From: Plotosus lineatus
Taxonomy: Eukaryota; Chordata; Actinopteri; Siluriformes; Plotosidae
Assembly: GCA_024760905.1 (NCBI GenBank)
Contig: CM045734.1
Coordinates: 1,115,467 to 1,179,466, forward strand
Reading direction: 5' to 3'
DNA length: 64,000 nucleotides
Positions 42,301-55,800 of this stretch are shown here, one piece after another. The notes below the pieces were generated by a model that saw nothing but the letters and a program-made list of their open reading frames with translations, searched no databases and was not told where the DNA came from. The position numbers were made by a program, and so were the translations under genes. The first letter of the stretch is position 1. Each line of letters begins with the position of its first letter.

Positions 42301-45300
42301 TTTCATTATATTTTAATAAAGGAACACTTCAGTATCCATACTGTTTCAAAGGCGAGTTTAATGATTATTGACTCAATAGTTTATATATTAATTCATATAC
42401 ATTCATTTCTAGAGTGCTAATATTTAATACAACAGCAATAATAAATGTCACTGTGTGCTTGTGGCATAAAATTCCATTCACAGTTTATTATATGAAACCA
42501 TTACTATGGTTATTTTGTGTTGGCGTGACAACATTGAATTATTTATCCAACTCTGACTTCAAGAGCTGATAGAGAAAAATGTACAGAAAATTTATTCATA
42601 TAATTGATGCTAATTTCTTGTTGATATAACATGTATAAAAAAGTGATGGTATGCTCGCAAGCACACTGTTGTACATCACGGTCTTTATCACCAGACATGT
42701 CAAACCTCCAGCCAAGAAGCTTCACTCCAGTTCAGTCCCGCAGCAGCACCCATGGTTGTGATGTATTGCTTTAATAAGCCTTTAATTTGTTTTAGTGTTT
42801 TTAGTTTTATCTATTCTTAATTCTTTGTTTATATTCTTCATAATGTTTGCTTTGATGCTCAGACTTGCCTATATTTGGGTCTAAGTTGCTGCTGAATGTT
42901 TCCAGTTTATAACTAAAAGTCATGACTAGAGAACATCAGTACAGAGAAAGCTACAAATTGTTTTGACCCAAATTTCTTTGAACAGTAATACAAAACATCT
43001 GGGCGTGACTTTGCTGGATCTTACTCTCGTGTTTCTTTAGTTCAGCACAACCTTGCATAGTGAGGCCATGTGTGATTTCTCAGCCTGAAAATAAATGCCA
43101 ACTATTTGACCATTCAAGGAAATACGCATTTACGTGTGCTGATGAACAGAAAGTGGAACGGTGCTTGAAAAAGGAACTTGTATTGTTGTAGAACACACCC
43201 CCCAGCCTCACCAACCCCACTGAGCCCAGAGTAATGTATGTGGATCATCAGCAGGTTTTGTACCTGATCTTGTTTGATAGGATGTGTGCCCTCCGCCCCC
43301 CGGGGGGTAAAATTATGTACATAAAAATGTAAAATAGTCACAGCCTTTCTGGCACCGATGAAACAATCCCTGATCTTGTTTTTCCTTATTTTGATGACAT
43401 ACACTAATTCGTATTTATCCACATGAGGTTACAGTGTGCATTGTGCTGCACTCCCATGATTGACTGACCTGAATAATTGTGTAAATAATCAGATGATAAG
43501 CAGGTGTTCCTAATAAAAGGCAAGTCAATGTATTTGTAATATATTAGCGACAATCTGGTGTACTGTACTTGCAAATGGGTTTTGTTGTGCTCTGTTGTTC
43601 TGTGCCCACATTAGCAACACAATAACTGAGGAAAGTGCCAGGAAAAAATATACCGTGCCAACATGCCGCTGACATCAGCACTAAGTGCCCTTTCAATTCC
43701 ATTCAATCCAGTTTTATTTGTTTTTGTGCTTTTTACAGTGACATTGTCACAAAGCAGCTTTACACAGTTAAACAGTAAAAGTACAGGTTTATGAAGTATA
43801 AAAGAATTTAAACATTTCCGACAACCCGTATACATCCATAATGAGCATCGTCTGTGGTGACGGTGGAGGGAAGACTTCCCTCAGTGGACGTGAGGAAGAA
43901 ACCTTGAGAGGAACCAACTCCAAAGGGAAATCCATCTTCATTTAGGTGGAACCATAAAGATACAAAACATATACGAGAATCTTCATTACAGTTCCAAATG
44001 TAGTCCGGTTGGTTATATGAAGGGCAGTGGTGGCCTGATGGGAAGGTGCTGGATTACTGATCCCAAAGTTGAAGGTTCAAGCCGAACTCTGAGTGGGTTG
44101 TCACCGTCCCCAAAGTGCAGCTGACTGGGTTATCAAAGGCGAGCCATGTCTCTCACTGTCTGTGATGGAGGTTCAAGTAAAAGAACCATTGCTGACTTTA
44201 GTCAAGAGTAGCTGCAACGTCATCAGTGTGTTTCTGTCCTGCGATGGCCTGTCAAGCTGCTCAGGTTGTACTCTGCCTTTGCCTCGAGTTTGCTGAGTTA
44301 GGCACCAGGCTCCCCGCGACTCTAATTGGGATTAAGCAGTTCAGAAAATGAATGCATAAATAGTTACACTCAATTCAATTCAGCTTTATTTTGATTTGCA
44401 CTTTTTACAATTGACCTTGTGGCAAAGCAGCTTTACACAGTAAACCAGTGACTGTAGGAGCTTACAAAGTATACAAGAATTGAAACATTTCCTGCAACCC
44501 CAACATATACCTAATGAGCAAGCCAGCTGAGATGGTGGCAAGGAAAAACTGCCTCAGTAGTTGTGAAGAAGAAGCCATGAGAGGAACCAGGTCCAAAAGA
44601 GAAACCCATCATCATTTGGGTGGAACCATGAATATACAAAACGTATACGAGAAATTCATTACAGTACAAAAATGTGGTCCGGTTGGTTCTACATCTGTAA
44701 GTCGTAAATAATTGTGGGGAGAGAGTTATCACCAGCAGTGAAAAGTCATGTTCACAGTCTGTTAGTGCACATCTGGGTCCATTTAGATCTTCATCAGCAG
44801 GAGGGAGGGGCTTCCAACATGAGAACTCCAGCCAGCATCAGTACACCTTTTAAGAGCAGGAGGATCAGGATCACGCACATCCCAGAAGCAGCACCTGTGC
44901 CTCAGCAGAGGGAGGGGGGAGGGACTTGTAGTAGTGTAATGTAAATGGAAGATTTTATTATTTCTGAGTGTAGCAGGGACTCCAGCATGACTGGCTATGG
45001 CAGTAAAACTAAAAGTGAGAGAACCAGAAGGAAGACATACATGATCATACCCTGTGCTGTGGGCAATCAGCCATTCTACTGTAAAATGGACCTGGGGGAG
45101 CGACAGCATCCCGACATCAGTTTACCAGAACTTTCTATGCCTGAAACCCCAGGTCTGATCCTTTACATAATAGCCTTTTAACTAAATGCTCCACTAAACA
45201 AGTGAGTTTTCATCCTCGTCTTTTAAAACAGAGATTGTGTCTGAGTCCCCAACATTAATTGGTAGGTTATTCTACAACTTTGTAAGAGAAGCTCCGACCC

Positions 45301-48300
45301 CTGCAGTAGTCTTCATATTCAAACTCTCACTGCTGCATTCTGTACTAACTGGAGCTTGTTTATGTTCCTATTAGAACATCTAGACAGTAACGCATTACAA
45401 TAATCTAATCTCGAAGTAACAAAAGCATGAAAATATTTTTCCGCATCATGCAGTGACATCATCGTTCTTTTTTTAGCAACATTCCTGAGATGAAAGAAGG
45501 CGTCCCGAGTAATATTATCTATTTCAGATGCTGCAGATGAAAGTCAACAATCAATCCGTCTTTTACTGCTACACATGATGAGACTGAAACACCATTCGAA
45601 CTGATTACATCAGAAACCTTATTTTTACTTGCCTAAGATCCAAGTACAAGAACTTATCGGCGTTGAAAAGGAGGAAGTTAGTAAGCATCCAGTGTCTAAT
45701 GTCTTTTGCGCACTTTTCAACTTTATTAAGTGGATGTCTCTCACCTGGCTTTGCAGAACTATATAACTATGCATCATCAGCATAACAATGAAAGCTAATA
45801 CCATGATCATGAATGATTTTACCCAAAGGGAGCATGTATAGAGAGAAAAGCAACAGGCCTAGGACAGAACCTTGTGGAACACCAAACTTAACATTAGAAA
45901 GTAGAGACAAATCACCATTTACATCTACAAACTGATAACGGTCAGTTAAATAAGATTTAAACCAGGAGAGGGTGGTTCCATTAACTCCAGCAACATTTTC
46001 TAATCTGTCAAGGAGAATCATGTGACCAATAGTGTCAACGTTGGTACTAAGGTCAAGTAACACAAGCAGGGAGACACAGCCATGATCGGAGGCCACCGGT
46101 AGGTCATTCATCACCTTAATGAGTGCTGTGTCTGTGCTATGATGAGGACTAAAGCCTGACTGATACATTCTGTGAATGCGAATCCTACAAAGACATGAAC
46201 ATAACTACTGCAGTACAGCTTTTTCTAAGATTCATTCATTCATTAATTTTCTGAAACGCTTAATCCTAATTGGGGTCACGGGGAGGCTGGTGCTCATCTC
46301 GGCCAACTCTGGGTGAGGGCAGAGTACATCCTGCACAGTTCACCAGGCCATCGCAGGGCAGAAATACGCTGACAACTATGCAGCTGCTCTTGTCGAAAGT
46401 CAGCAATGGTTCTTTTACATGAAACTCGCACCATACACAGTGAGAGACACAGCTGGCCTTTGATAACCCAGTTAGCTGTAGTTGGGGGGGTCTGACAAAT
46501 GCTAACAGTGGGGCTTAAACTTCCAGCCTTAGGATTGGCAATCCAGCACCTTACCACCACTGAGCCACTATTTCTAAGATATTCGAGATAAAAGCGAGGG
46601 TTGATACTCGTCTGTAATTGGATGGCTGATATGAGTCGAGATCAGGTTTTTAATCAAAGATTTGATAACTGTTAGTTTAAAGGATTTCGGTACATAACCA
46701 GTGCTGAAAGAATAATTTATTATGTTTAATAAAGGGTCGATCACTTATGATAATATTATTTAAAGAAACATGGAGGGACTGGATCAAACACACAGGTGGA
46801 GGATTGATGAAGAAATCAATGAGATTAGTTCTGGCTTTTGAATGGGACTGAAACAGTCAAGTCACAGATCTGCTGGTGTTGTTCTATTATTTACTGTTTG
46901 TTATTAATATTTCTGTCTTTAAATTTAGGAATCAATATTTTTCCTGATATTTTCAATTTTAACATTAAAAAAAGTTCTTTTTTTTCGTTCATTGATTTTT
47001 ACATGTTTTTATTTTTGGTCTTATTCCTGGGTAATTCCGCACCAATATTAAATACGTATTTTGGATAATTCTTTATTTTCTATTAGATTTCAGAAATACA
47101 GGGGTACCTCACCGTACGAAATTAATCAGTTCCAGCGCCTTTTTCTTAACCTGCATTTCTTGTAAATTGAACCGCATTTTACATGTAAAACATGTGATTC
47201 GTTCCAAGGCTCCCATTACTACCCCCTGAACCCTTCAAAAATTTTGAAGGATACCTTATAAGACCTCCTTCTGCTTCAATATCATACCGATAGTAGACGG
47301 GTTTGGCCATATTCCTTTGCGATATCACTCAAGCCCGTTTCTTCTTCAGCACACCGGAAATCACGCCTGTGTGTGTGTGTGTGTGTGTGTGCACGTGCGC
47401 ACGCACGTGTGTTGATCATGTCTTCTTAGCAGAGTTATAATCTTACCAATGTTTATGGAAGGTTAAAAGCCTAAGTCAAAAAATAAAGAATGAAACAACA
47501 GTAACTCTGTCCTTTACATGAAAAGCATGGTACACGCAGCTCCATAATAGCCAATGGGAGGGAGCTGCGTCATCCCTCCTAGCCAATTAGAGGCCAGCGG
47601 GGCGAGATGTTTGAACATCATTGATGGGAGAGCAGCTTGTGCATTGTTTGAATGTCACATTTGAATGTTTGAATGGCGCATTTGAATTTTTGAGATGGTG
47701 CTTTCGTAACCTGAATTTTTCGTTTGGTGAGACTTTCGTAACGTGAGGTTCCACTGTACTCTGCTCCAGCAGCACTCAGAACTTTTCTGAAATTAACAAT
47801 GCTCTCCTTCCATTCTAATCGGAAAACCAGTAATTTACTTTGCCACCATTTTCGTTGCAGTTTGCATTTGTTCTGTTTTACTGGGTGTATCTTATCATTA
47901 TTCCAGGGGGATAATTCTTCTTTCTGATTGGTTTTGACTTTTTATTCTTTTAAGAGGAGAGGGGCAGTGGTGGTCTAGTGGTATAGGGCGCTGGATCGCT
48001 GATCCAAAGGTTGGGGGTTCGATGTGTAAATGGTGTAAATTTGACTCGAAGCTCTCGGTGGCTTGATCGAGGTCTGGTTGTCTGATGATGATCCGATAAT
48101 AGTTGATAATTCTGGAAGATTATTAATGAAACTGTGTGCAGTTGCTGATGTAAACGTGTCGCTGAATGTGATAACGTGGTGAGGTGTATATATTAGTACT
48201 AAGAGACGTGTAAGTGACAAGATGATGATCTGAAATAGTTTCTGAATAGAACTGCGACTATATTTCCAATATTTAATCCTAAAGTTCATATTAAATTGAG

Positions 48301-49797
48301 TGTGAGCAGCTTTGAGTGGATCCAAAAATTCTGATCCCCCCCACCCCCCACCCCCACCCCACCCCCGACTGAATCTAGGATATGAATGCTGTTCTTAAAG
48401 GATCCTCTGGCTTATCGAAATGAATATTAAAGTCACTGATAATTAAAACCTCATCTAAAATACCAACCAGGATTGAAATGAAATCTGAAAATTCAAGTAG
48501 GAATTCGGAGTCCGGTCCTGGGGGTCTGTAAATAATAATTAAAGGAATCAGACTCGTGTATTTTCTCAATAGCATATAATGTTAGTGTAAAGAATTTCAA
48601 ATGCATGAAATTCATGCCTGGATTTCTGTGTAAGGTTGAGATTATCACTATAAATAACTGTGATGCTCCTCCTCTGCCAGTTAGACGAAGTTAGTGTATA
48701 TAAGGTTTACCCTCAAAAGTCCCACTTTGTTTTCGGAACACCACTCGGACATCCAGCAGTTCAGTGACCACAGCCTGCTGTAAGCTACATCCTCACACCA
48801 TCATGGGATGGGACTAGAGCACAGTCCGCCTTCAGTAACTTCCACACCCCTATAAAATTACCCTGAGTAGCGTCTGACGAATGCACTCTCACTGGCCCTC
48901 TCTAAGGTCTGGGTGCGCACTTCTAACGCTACAATATTCCCCGTCAGAGCATTAACTAGTGCACAGCGATCACAGATAAACGTATCACTAATGACTGAGG
49001 AAGAACTAAACATCCAGCACTCAACACACTGAACAGGCGGGATGGTCGCCATGATACTACAAACATACGTTAGCTGGAGACTTGTGGAGAGTCGCAGGAT
49101 GATATTGGTTCCCGCCGCGTGCTGCTTTGAAGTGAAGGACAGTTGCCGTTTCATAGAAAACAAAGTACAGTATAAATAAAATAATAAAAAGTACTTAAAG
49201 TAAAAGAAAGAAAAGAAAAGCAGTGAAATTAAAATGAATTTCCTGCAATCGGAAGGGAAAAGCTCGCTTCATCCTCCGATGAGCAGGTGCTGGCCCGCAA
49301 TTCGAAAACAGGAACGCCACAGTTAATGCTTTGACTTTACATGTGTATATTTCTGTAAACTTGCACACACAAACACTTCAGCAGAGCCTGAACATTTACA
49401 TTGAACGGTTTCATGACCTCAGCAGTACGTGATTATTAATAACTGCTGTGAGCTCGAATGGTTTCTGTAGAGCAGGGGTTCTGATGGAGCGCTGACGATT
49501 CTACAGAACCACTGGAGCATTGCTATCAGTTTTATAGCAGGATCTCTTCCCTTATAATTCTGTCTGACAGAAGCCCATTTCAGAAACGAGTGCTCTTTTA
49601 TTCCCCTTCCTCCACACCCTCTTGTGTCAAAATGAACTGAAAGGGATGCTTTGTTTTTGAAACTCGGTCCTGGGCAGTGCACCGGTTTCAGGTCCCTCTG
49701 ATCCACCATCAGCTCTGAACTCTACCTGAGAACTATTTGATGTTTTGTTTGTGTAATAATGTTCAACAGCATTCATTCATTCTCTCCCCCCCCCCCT

Positions 49798-49832
<35 letters not shown>

Positions 49833-49841
49833 GAGAGAGAC

Positions 49842-49896
<55 letters not shown>

Positions 49897-52800
49897 ACTG
49901 AGTAAATATATAAGTAAGAAGATAAACAAACTATTTTACTCTTGGAAGGCAGGAAACACTACCACCGGATCCACATCTCCAGCCACATGCACACTGCACA
50001 CTGCACCACTCTCAGCACACCACGCGCCTTAACTTACACATGCATGTTTACACCGGAGCTTTTAAATCGTCTGAACTCGACCACCAATCTGCACCATAAT
50101 GGTATTATCCACGATTCTTATACTTTTTAACTATATCTGCCTTAGGTTCTTTATTTCTTTCTTTATTTTTTATGTTTACCATTTGCTTTTGACTTTTTTT
50201 TTTAAAGATATTACGTTTGTGCTATTTTCTTTTTCCACGTACCTCCAAGTCCCAGGCCATGGTTCTCAGTCGGACAAGGGTGGAATGCACCCTCTGGGTC
50301 GGGAATGAGGTCCTGCCCCAAGTGGAGGAGTTTAAGTATCTTGGGGCCTTGTTCAAGAGTGAGGGACGGATGGATCAGGAGATCAACAGATGGATCGCTA
50401 CAGTTTCTGCTGTTAAATGGAGCCTGTAGCGGTCCGTCGTGGTGAAGAAGGAGCTGAGCCACAAGGTGAAGCTCTCAATTTACCAGTCGATCTACGTGCC
50501 AACCTTCACCTATGGTCACGAGCTTTGGGTAGTGACCGAAAGAACAAGATCGCGAATGCAATCGGCTGAAATGAACATCCTTCGTCAGGTGGCAGGGTTC
50601 TCCCTTAGAGATAAGGTGAGAAGCTCTACCATCTGGGGAGAGCTCGGAGTTGATCCGCTGCTCCTCCGCATTGAGCGGGGCCAGTTGAGCTGACTCGGGC
50701 ATCTGGTCAGAATGTCTCCCGGACACCTCCCTGGTGTACTGTTTTGGGCATGTCCAACCGGGAAGAGACCCCGGGGTCAACCTAGAACACGCTGGAGGGA
50801 CTATGTCCCTCGGCTTGTCTGGGACCGCCTCGATGTTCCCCCGGAAGAGTTGGAAGAAGTGGCTGGGGAGAGGGACATCTGGACCTTCTTGCATAGGTTG
50901 CTGCCCCTGCGACCTGGGACTTGGCGGAAGAAAATGAGATGAGATGAGACGTTTGTGCTGTTTACTCTAAATACTGCTGGAAACCATGTATTTCCTTCTG
51001 GGATAAAAAAATCGAATATACCAAGTCCTTCAGCAGAGATCATCATGTGTTCAATTCCCTCAATGCTTAAGTTGTTTGTGAAGCATCCTTCATCACCATA
51101 GTGCATTCTGGAACTTGTAAGCAACAAACTCGTCCAGCTCTGTCATGAAACCGAGGAGCACTGGTGAACTCGTTGCAACGCACACAACAAATCCAGAAAT
51201 GAACATCATAGAAATCATCCTCCATTTGCAGAAGATAATTATAATTAAGTTTAAAAGAAAATCAGATCACCAAGTGCCAAACAAAACCACTTATGTAACA
51301 CAAACTCACGTGTCCTCTCCATATCAGACTTTTATCATTCAGACAGCATTGGAATAAAAGAGTGAGTGCTTAGTCTGCTTTGATTGGACTCCTAGAAGCT
51401 CTATTCGTCTGTGGTGGGGGGGGGTTACAAGTGCTCAGCAGGCCATTAGAAGGCCCAGCAAGTCCTGATGTAGTAGTGTACCCAAATAAATTGGTGAGAA
51501 CCTAGTGTTTATGGTCGGTTCAAAAAGCCCAGAGCGAACGGCTGCACATACACCGGCCTCTTCGTTTCACACCCTGATCTCTAACATAGATATTCAACGG
51601 TGTTTATGGATCACAACAGTGGAAAAACACATCTCCAGTGTATAATCGATATTTCTAAACCCCCAGTAGGTGTAAACGTAAGTGTAAATGATTGTCTCTG
51701 TCTTAGTCCACTAATAGATGGGTGACCTGTTCAGGGTGTAACCCCGCCCACACTCCGGAACTCGACTGTGATTGGCTCCAGCTTCCCCACAATCCTGACA
51801 GTGAGCCACACAGATAATGAGATGGACAGAAAAAGAACATTTATTTCTTATGGATGTACTACATGTTTCTTTCCAGCAGACTTCAAATTAGTTGAGTTCT
51901 GTATTCAGTGTCCCATATCCAAGTTTCGAATAAATACAATAACATCCTGATATAGAGACGGACCAAAAACTGAGTGCAGTGAATGATCGCTCATAGAGCA
52001 TACCCGTAAGTGGGCACTGGTGGAAGATTTAGTTTAGTGCGTCCTCTGAGGAATCATTTTAACCGAATTAGAACTCCCCATTGGTTTAAAAGGCTCGGAC
52101 TTTAAATCTGTTTCTTTTATCATTCAGAAACACAAAAGAGAAGGAAAATTCTAGGACTGTTTAGTGGATGTGAGTATATGTCACCATCATGTTCATGTTG
52201 CTTGGTAACCAGTATGTCATTCAACCCTCCAAAATTGGTATGAAATAAATAGTGTTCATTTTAACCGAGCGGTTATATGTCTCAGAACAGTAAGGCTGCA
52301 GTGATCTTGACCTTTAACCCACTTAATGACTTCCAAAATCGAATCAGTTCTTTCTTGATTCAAGGTGAGCAAATCTGCAAAGTTCCAAGAAACCCTTAAA
52401 GAACATGCCTACTGACCCTCCTTACAGTATATTTCATGTGTAGTTTAACACGTTTCAACTCCATTCAATTCAGTTTTATTTGTTTGGTGCTTTTTGCAGT
52501 TGATGTTGTCGCAAAGCAGCTTTAGACAGTCGAAATAGGAGTTTATAACATATAAAAGAATTTAAACATTTCCCACAACCCCCACACATCTCTGAGCATC
52601 ACCCGTGACAATGGTGGCCAAAAAAAAAAAAAAAACCTCCCTCATTAGATGCAAGGAAGAAACCTTAAAAGGAACCGGATCCAAAAGGGAAACCCATCCT
52701 CATTTGGGTGGAACCATTAAGATACAAAACATATACGAGAAATTAATTACAGTCCAAAATGTGGTTTGGTTGGTTCTACATCTGTAAATCCTAAATAATT

Positions 52801-55800
52801 GTGGGGGAAGAGAGTTAATATCACCAGCAGTGAAAAGTCATGTTCACACTCTGTTACTGCACATCTGGGTCCATTTAGAGCTTCATCAGCAATAGGGAGG
52901 GGCTCCCAAGGAGGGCCTTCTTCCCCTGTAGTAGTCTTCATTATTTGCGGTATCACTAAGCATCCTGCACGTTGTGATCTAAGGGGGTGTGTCAGATCAT
53001 AAATGATAGGAAGTTCATGACAATGTGGTGCGAGAGCCTCAAGTGCTTTATAGGTTAAAAGTAATATTTTATATTCAGTGTGAAATGTAACTGGGAGCCA
53101 GTGCAGTATAAATAAGGGCGGGGTGAGAGGTTTGTATTTTCTGGTTCTAGTAACGACTCTTCCTGCTACATTCCGGACTAACTGGAGGTTGCGTCTGTTC
53201 CTATTAGAACATCCAGAAAGTAACACATTACAATAATCTAATCTCGAGTTAACACGAGCATGAACAAGTTTTTCCGCATCACGCAGTGACATCATATTTC
53301 TTATTTTAGCAACATTCCTGAGATGAAACAAGGCGACTCGAGTAATATTATCTACATGAGCTTCAAATGAAAGACCAGCATCAATAATCACTCCAACGTC
53401 CTTTACTGCTACACATGATGAGACTGAAACTTATTACGTCATCAGAAACCTTATTTCGAGCTACATGAGATCTGAGTACAAGAACTTCAGACTTATCAGC
53501 GTTTAAAGGAGGAAGTTAGGAAGCATCCAGTGTCTAATGTCCTTTACACATTTCTCAACTTTGATAACTGCTAGTTTAAAGGATTTCGGTACATAACCAG
53601 TGCTGTGGGAATAATTTATTACATTTAATAAAGGGTCGATCACTTCTGATAATATTTATTTAAAGAAAAATGGAGGGACTGGATCAAACACACAGGTGGA
53701 TGATTGATGAGGAAATTAATGAGATTAGTTCTGGATTTTAAATTGGACTGAAGCACTCAAGTCACAGATCTGCTCATATTTCATCATTATTCCAGGGGGA
53801 TAATTCTTCCTCTCTGATTGGTTTTCTTTTAAGAGGCGCTACATTATCTAGCGTACGGTGTAAATTTGCCTCCAGGCTCTCGGTGGCTTTATCGAGTTCT
53901 GGTTGGTCTAATGATGATCCGATAATAGTTGATAATTCTGGAAGATTTTTAATGAAACTCTTTGCAGTCGTTGATGTAAAAGTGTCATTGAATGCGATAA
54001 CGTGGCGAGGTGTATATATTAGTACTAAGAGGCGTGTAAGCGATATGAGCTGTAAGTGAGAAGATGGTGATCTGAAATAGTTTCTGAATGGAACTGCGAC
54101 TATATTTCCAAAATTTAATCCTAAAGTTCGTATTAAATCGAGAGTGTGAGCAGCTTTATGAGTGGATCCTACTACATTCTGATTTACCCCCCCCCCGACT
54201 GAATCTAGGATATAAACGCTGTTCTTAAAGGATCCTCTGTGTTATCGAAATGAACATTAAAATCACCGATAATTAAAACTTCATCTAAAGTAACAACCAG
54301 GATTGAAATGAAATCTAAAAATTCACATAGGAATTTGGAGTCTGGCCTTGGGGGTCTGTAAATAATAATTAAAAGATTCATATGAGTGTGGATATTTTTT
54401 CAGGAACATACAGAATGTCAGGGTATAGAATTTCACACGTGTTAAATGCATCCCTGGATTTTTGTATAAAGTTGGGATTATCAGTATAAATAACTGCGAA
54501 TTCTGCCAATTAGACGACTTTGGTGTATATAACTGTATCCAGGAGGAGGAGCTTCGTTTAATGCTACATATTGATTGGGTTATACATACCTGTCAAGTTG
54601 TACGGTTTTGGCGTAATTTGTACAAGGTAGCACTGATTTTTAAATGTGTACGCCGTACGTCCGAAATCTGTACGTTTTTCGATCATTTCGTCTTTTTTTT
54701 TTAACTCCGTTTTTTGTGTCACCGTTTCGGTAAAGAGACGATACGCCGAATTGGTCTGTAGCCGTTTTCTCGCGAGAATCGCGCATTGCGTTTATCGTCT
54801 GCTATCGTCTGCTCTTTCCGACCACGTGACCGCACTTTCACTTCCGCCATCATTCCCAGTTAGTTTTCGTGACTCGCAGTGGATACAGTTGATACAAACG
54901 TGATAACAATATGGATGGAACAGCTAAAAAGAAAAGGAAAACTAATGCCGAAGGACGCAACCTCCCAGAATGGCAGCCCGCCAGACGTTAGGAGAACATG
55001 ACTCCATGCCCGCTGCAACGCCAACAAAATTCTTCGAGGCCGTTAGAGGCTTTTATGTAGCTGTTGTCAAAAGATGATTGATAAATTTCCTTTTGAAGAC
55101 AGCATTTTGAAAGACTTGGTAGTGCTGGAACCCAAAAAACAGTGTGACTATACCCATGTTGTGTCACTGAACAGGTCTCTTTCAGTGTATGTGGATGAAG
55201 AGCACCAGGTTATATGTTACAACATTACCAATAAATTCATATTATATTAAAAATAGAGTTTAATTTTTGTTTCATATTGCACGCGATAATAAGACGCGTA
55301 AGATTAGTTGCTATTTTGTAAGGGCATAAGTAGCCATTTGTAAGATCGCCAACGGCCTAGGGTTGACAGGTATGGTTATATCCATGTTTGTGTTAACACA
55401 AACTCACTAAAGACACTAAACTCCTGATCAGGAATGATTGCATTAACAATAAGCGCATTAGATATAACAGCTCTAACGTTTAATAACTCGATCTTTAGAT
55501 CAAAGCTCCAGGCTGGAGATTCTGTATGATTTACATTTCTGTCAATATGATTATTAAAACAGACTCTGAAAGTTTTTTTGTTTAGGTTGAGAAACAGCTA
55601 CAATTTCTATAGCATAAATTTGACCTTGAGTGACTACTCTGTGCAGCTAGCAGACGCTCGGCGTAGGCTGTTTGTCTGCTCTCTGGCTTTGGCTCTGGAT
55701 CGTCACAGAGTAGTCCTGTTCTTAGACTATTTGCTATGCAGCAAGTAACGAGAGCAGCACTTTCCCAAGTGGGATGGATACCGTCCCGCCCTATCGGGCC

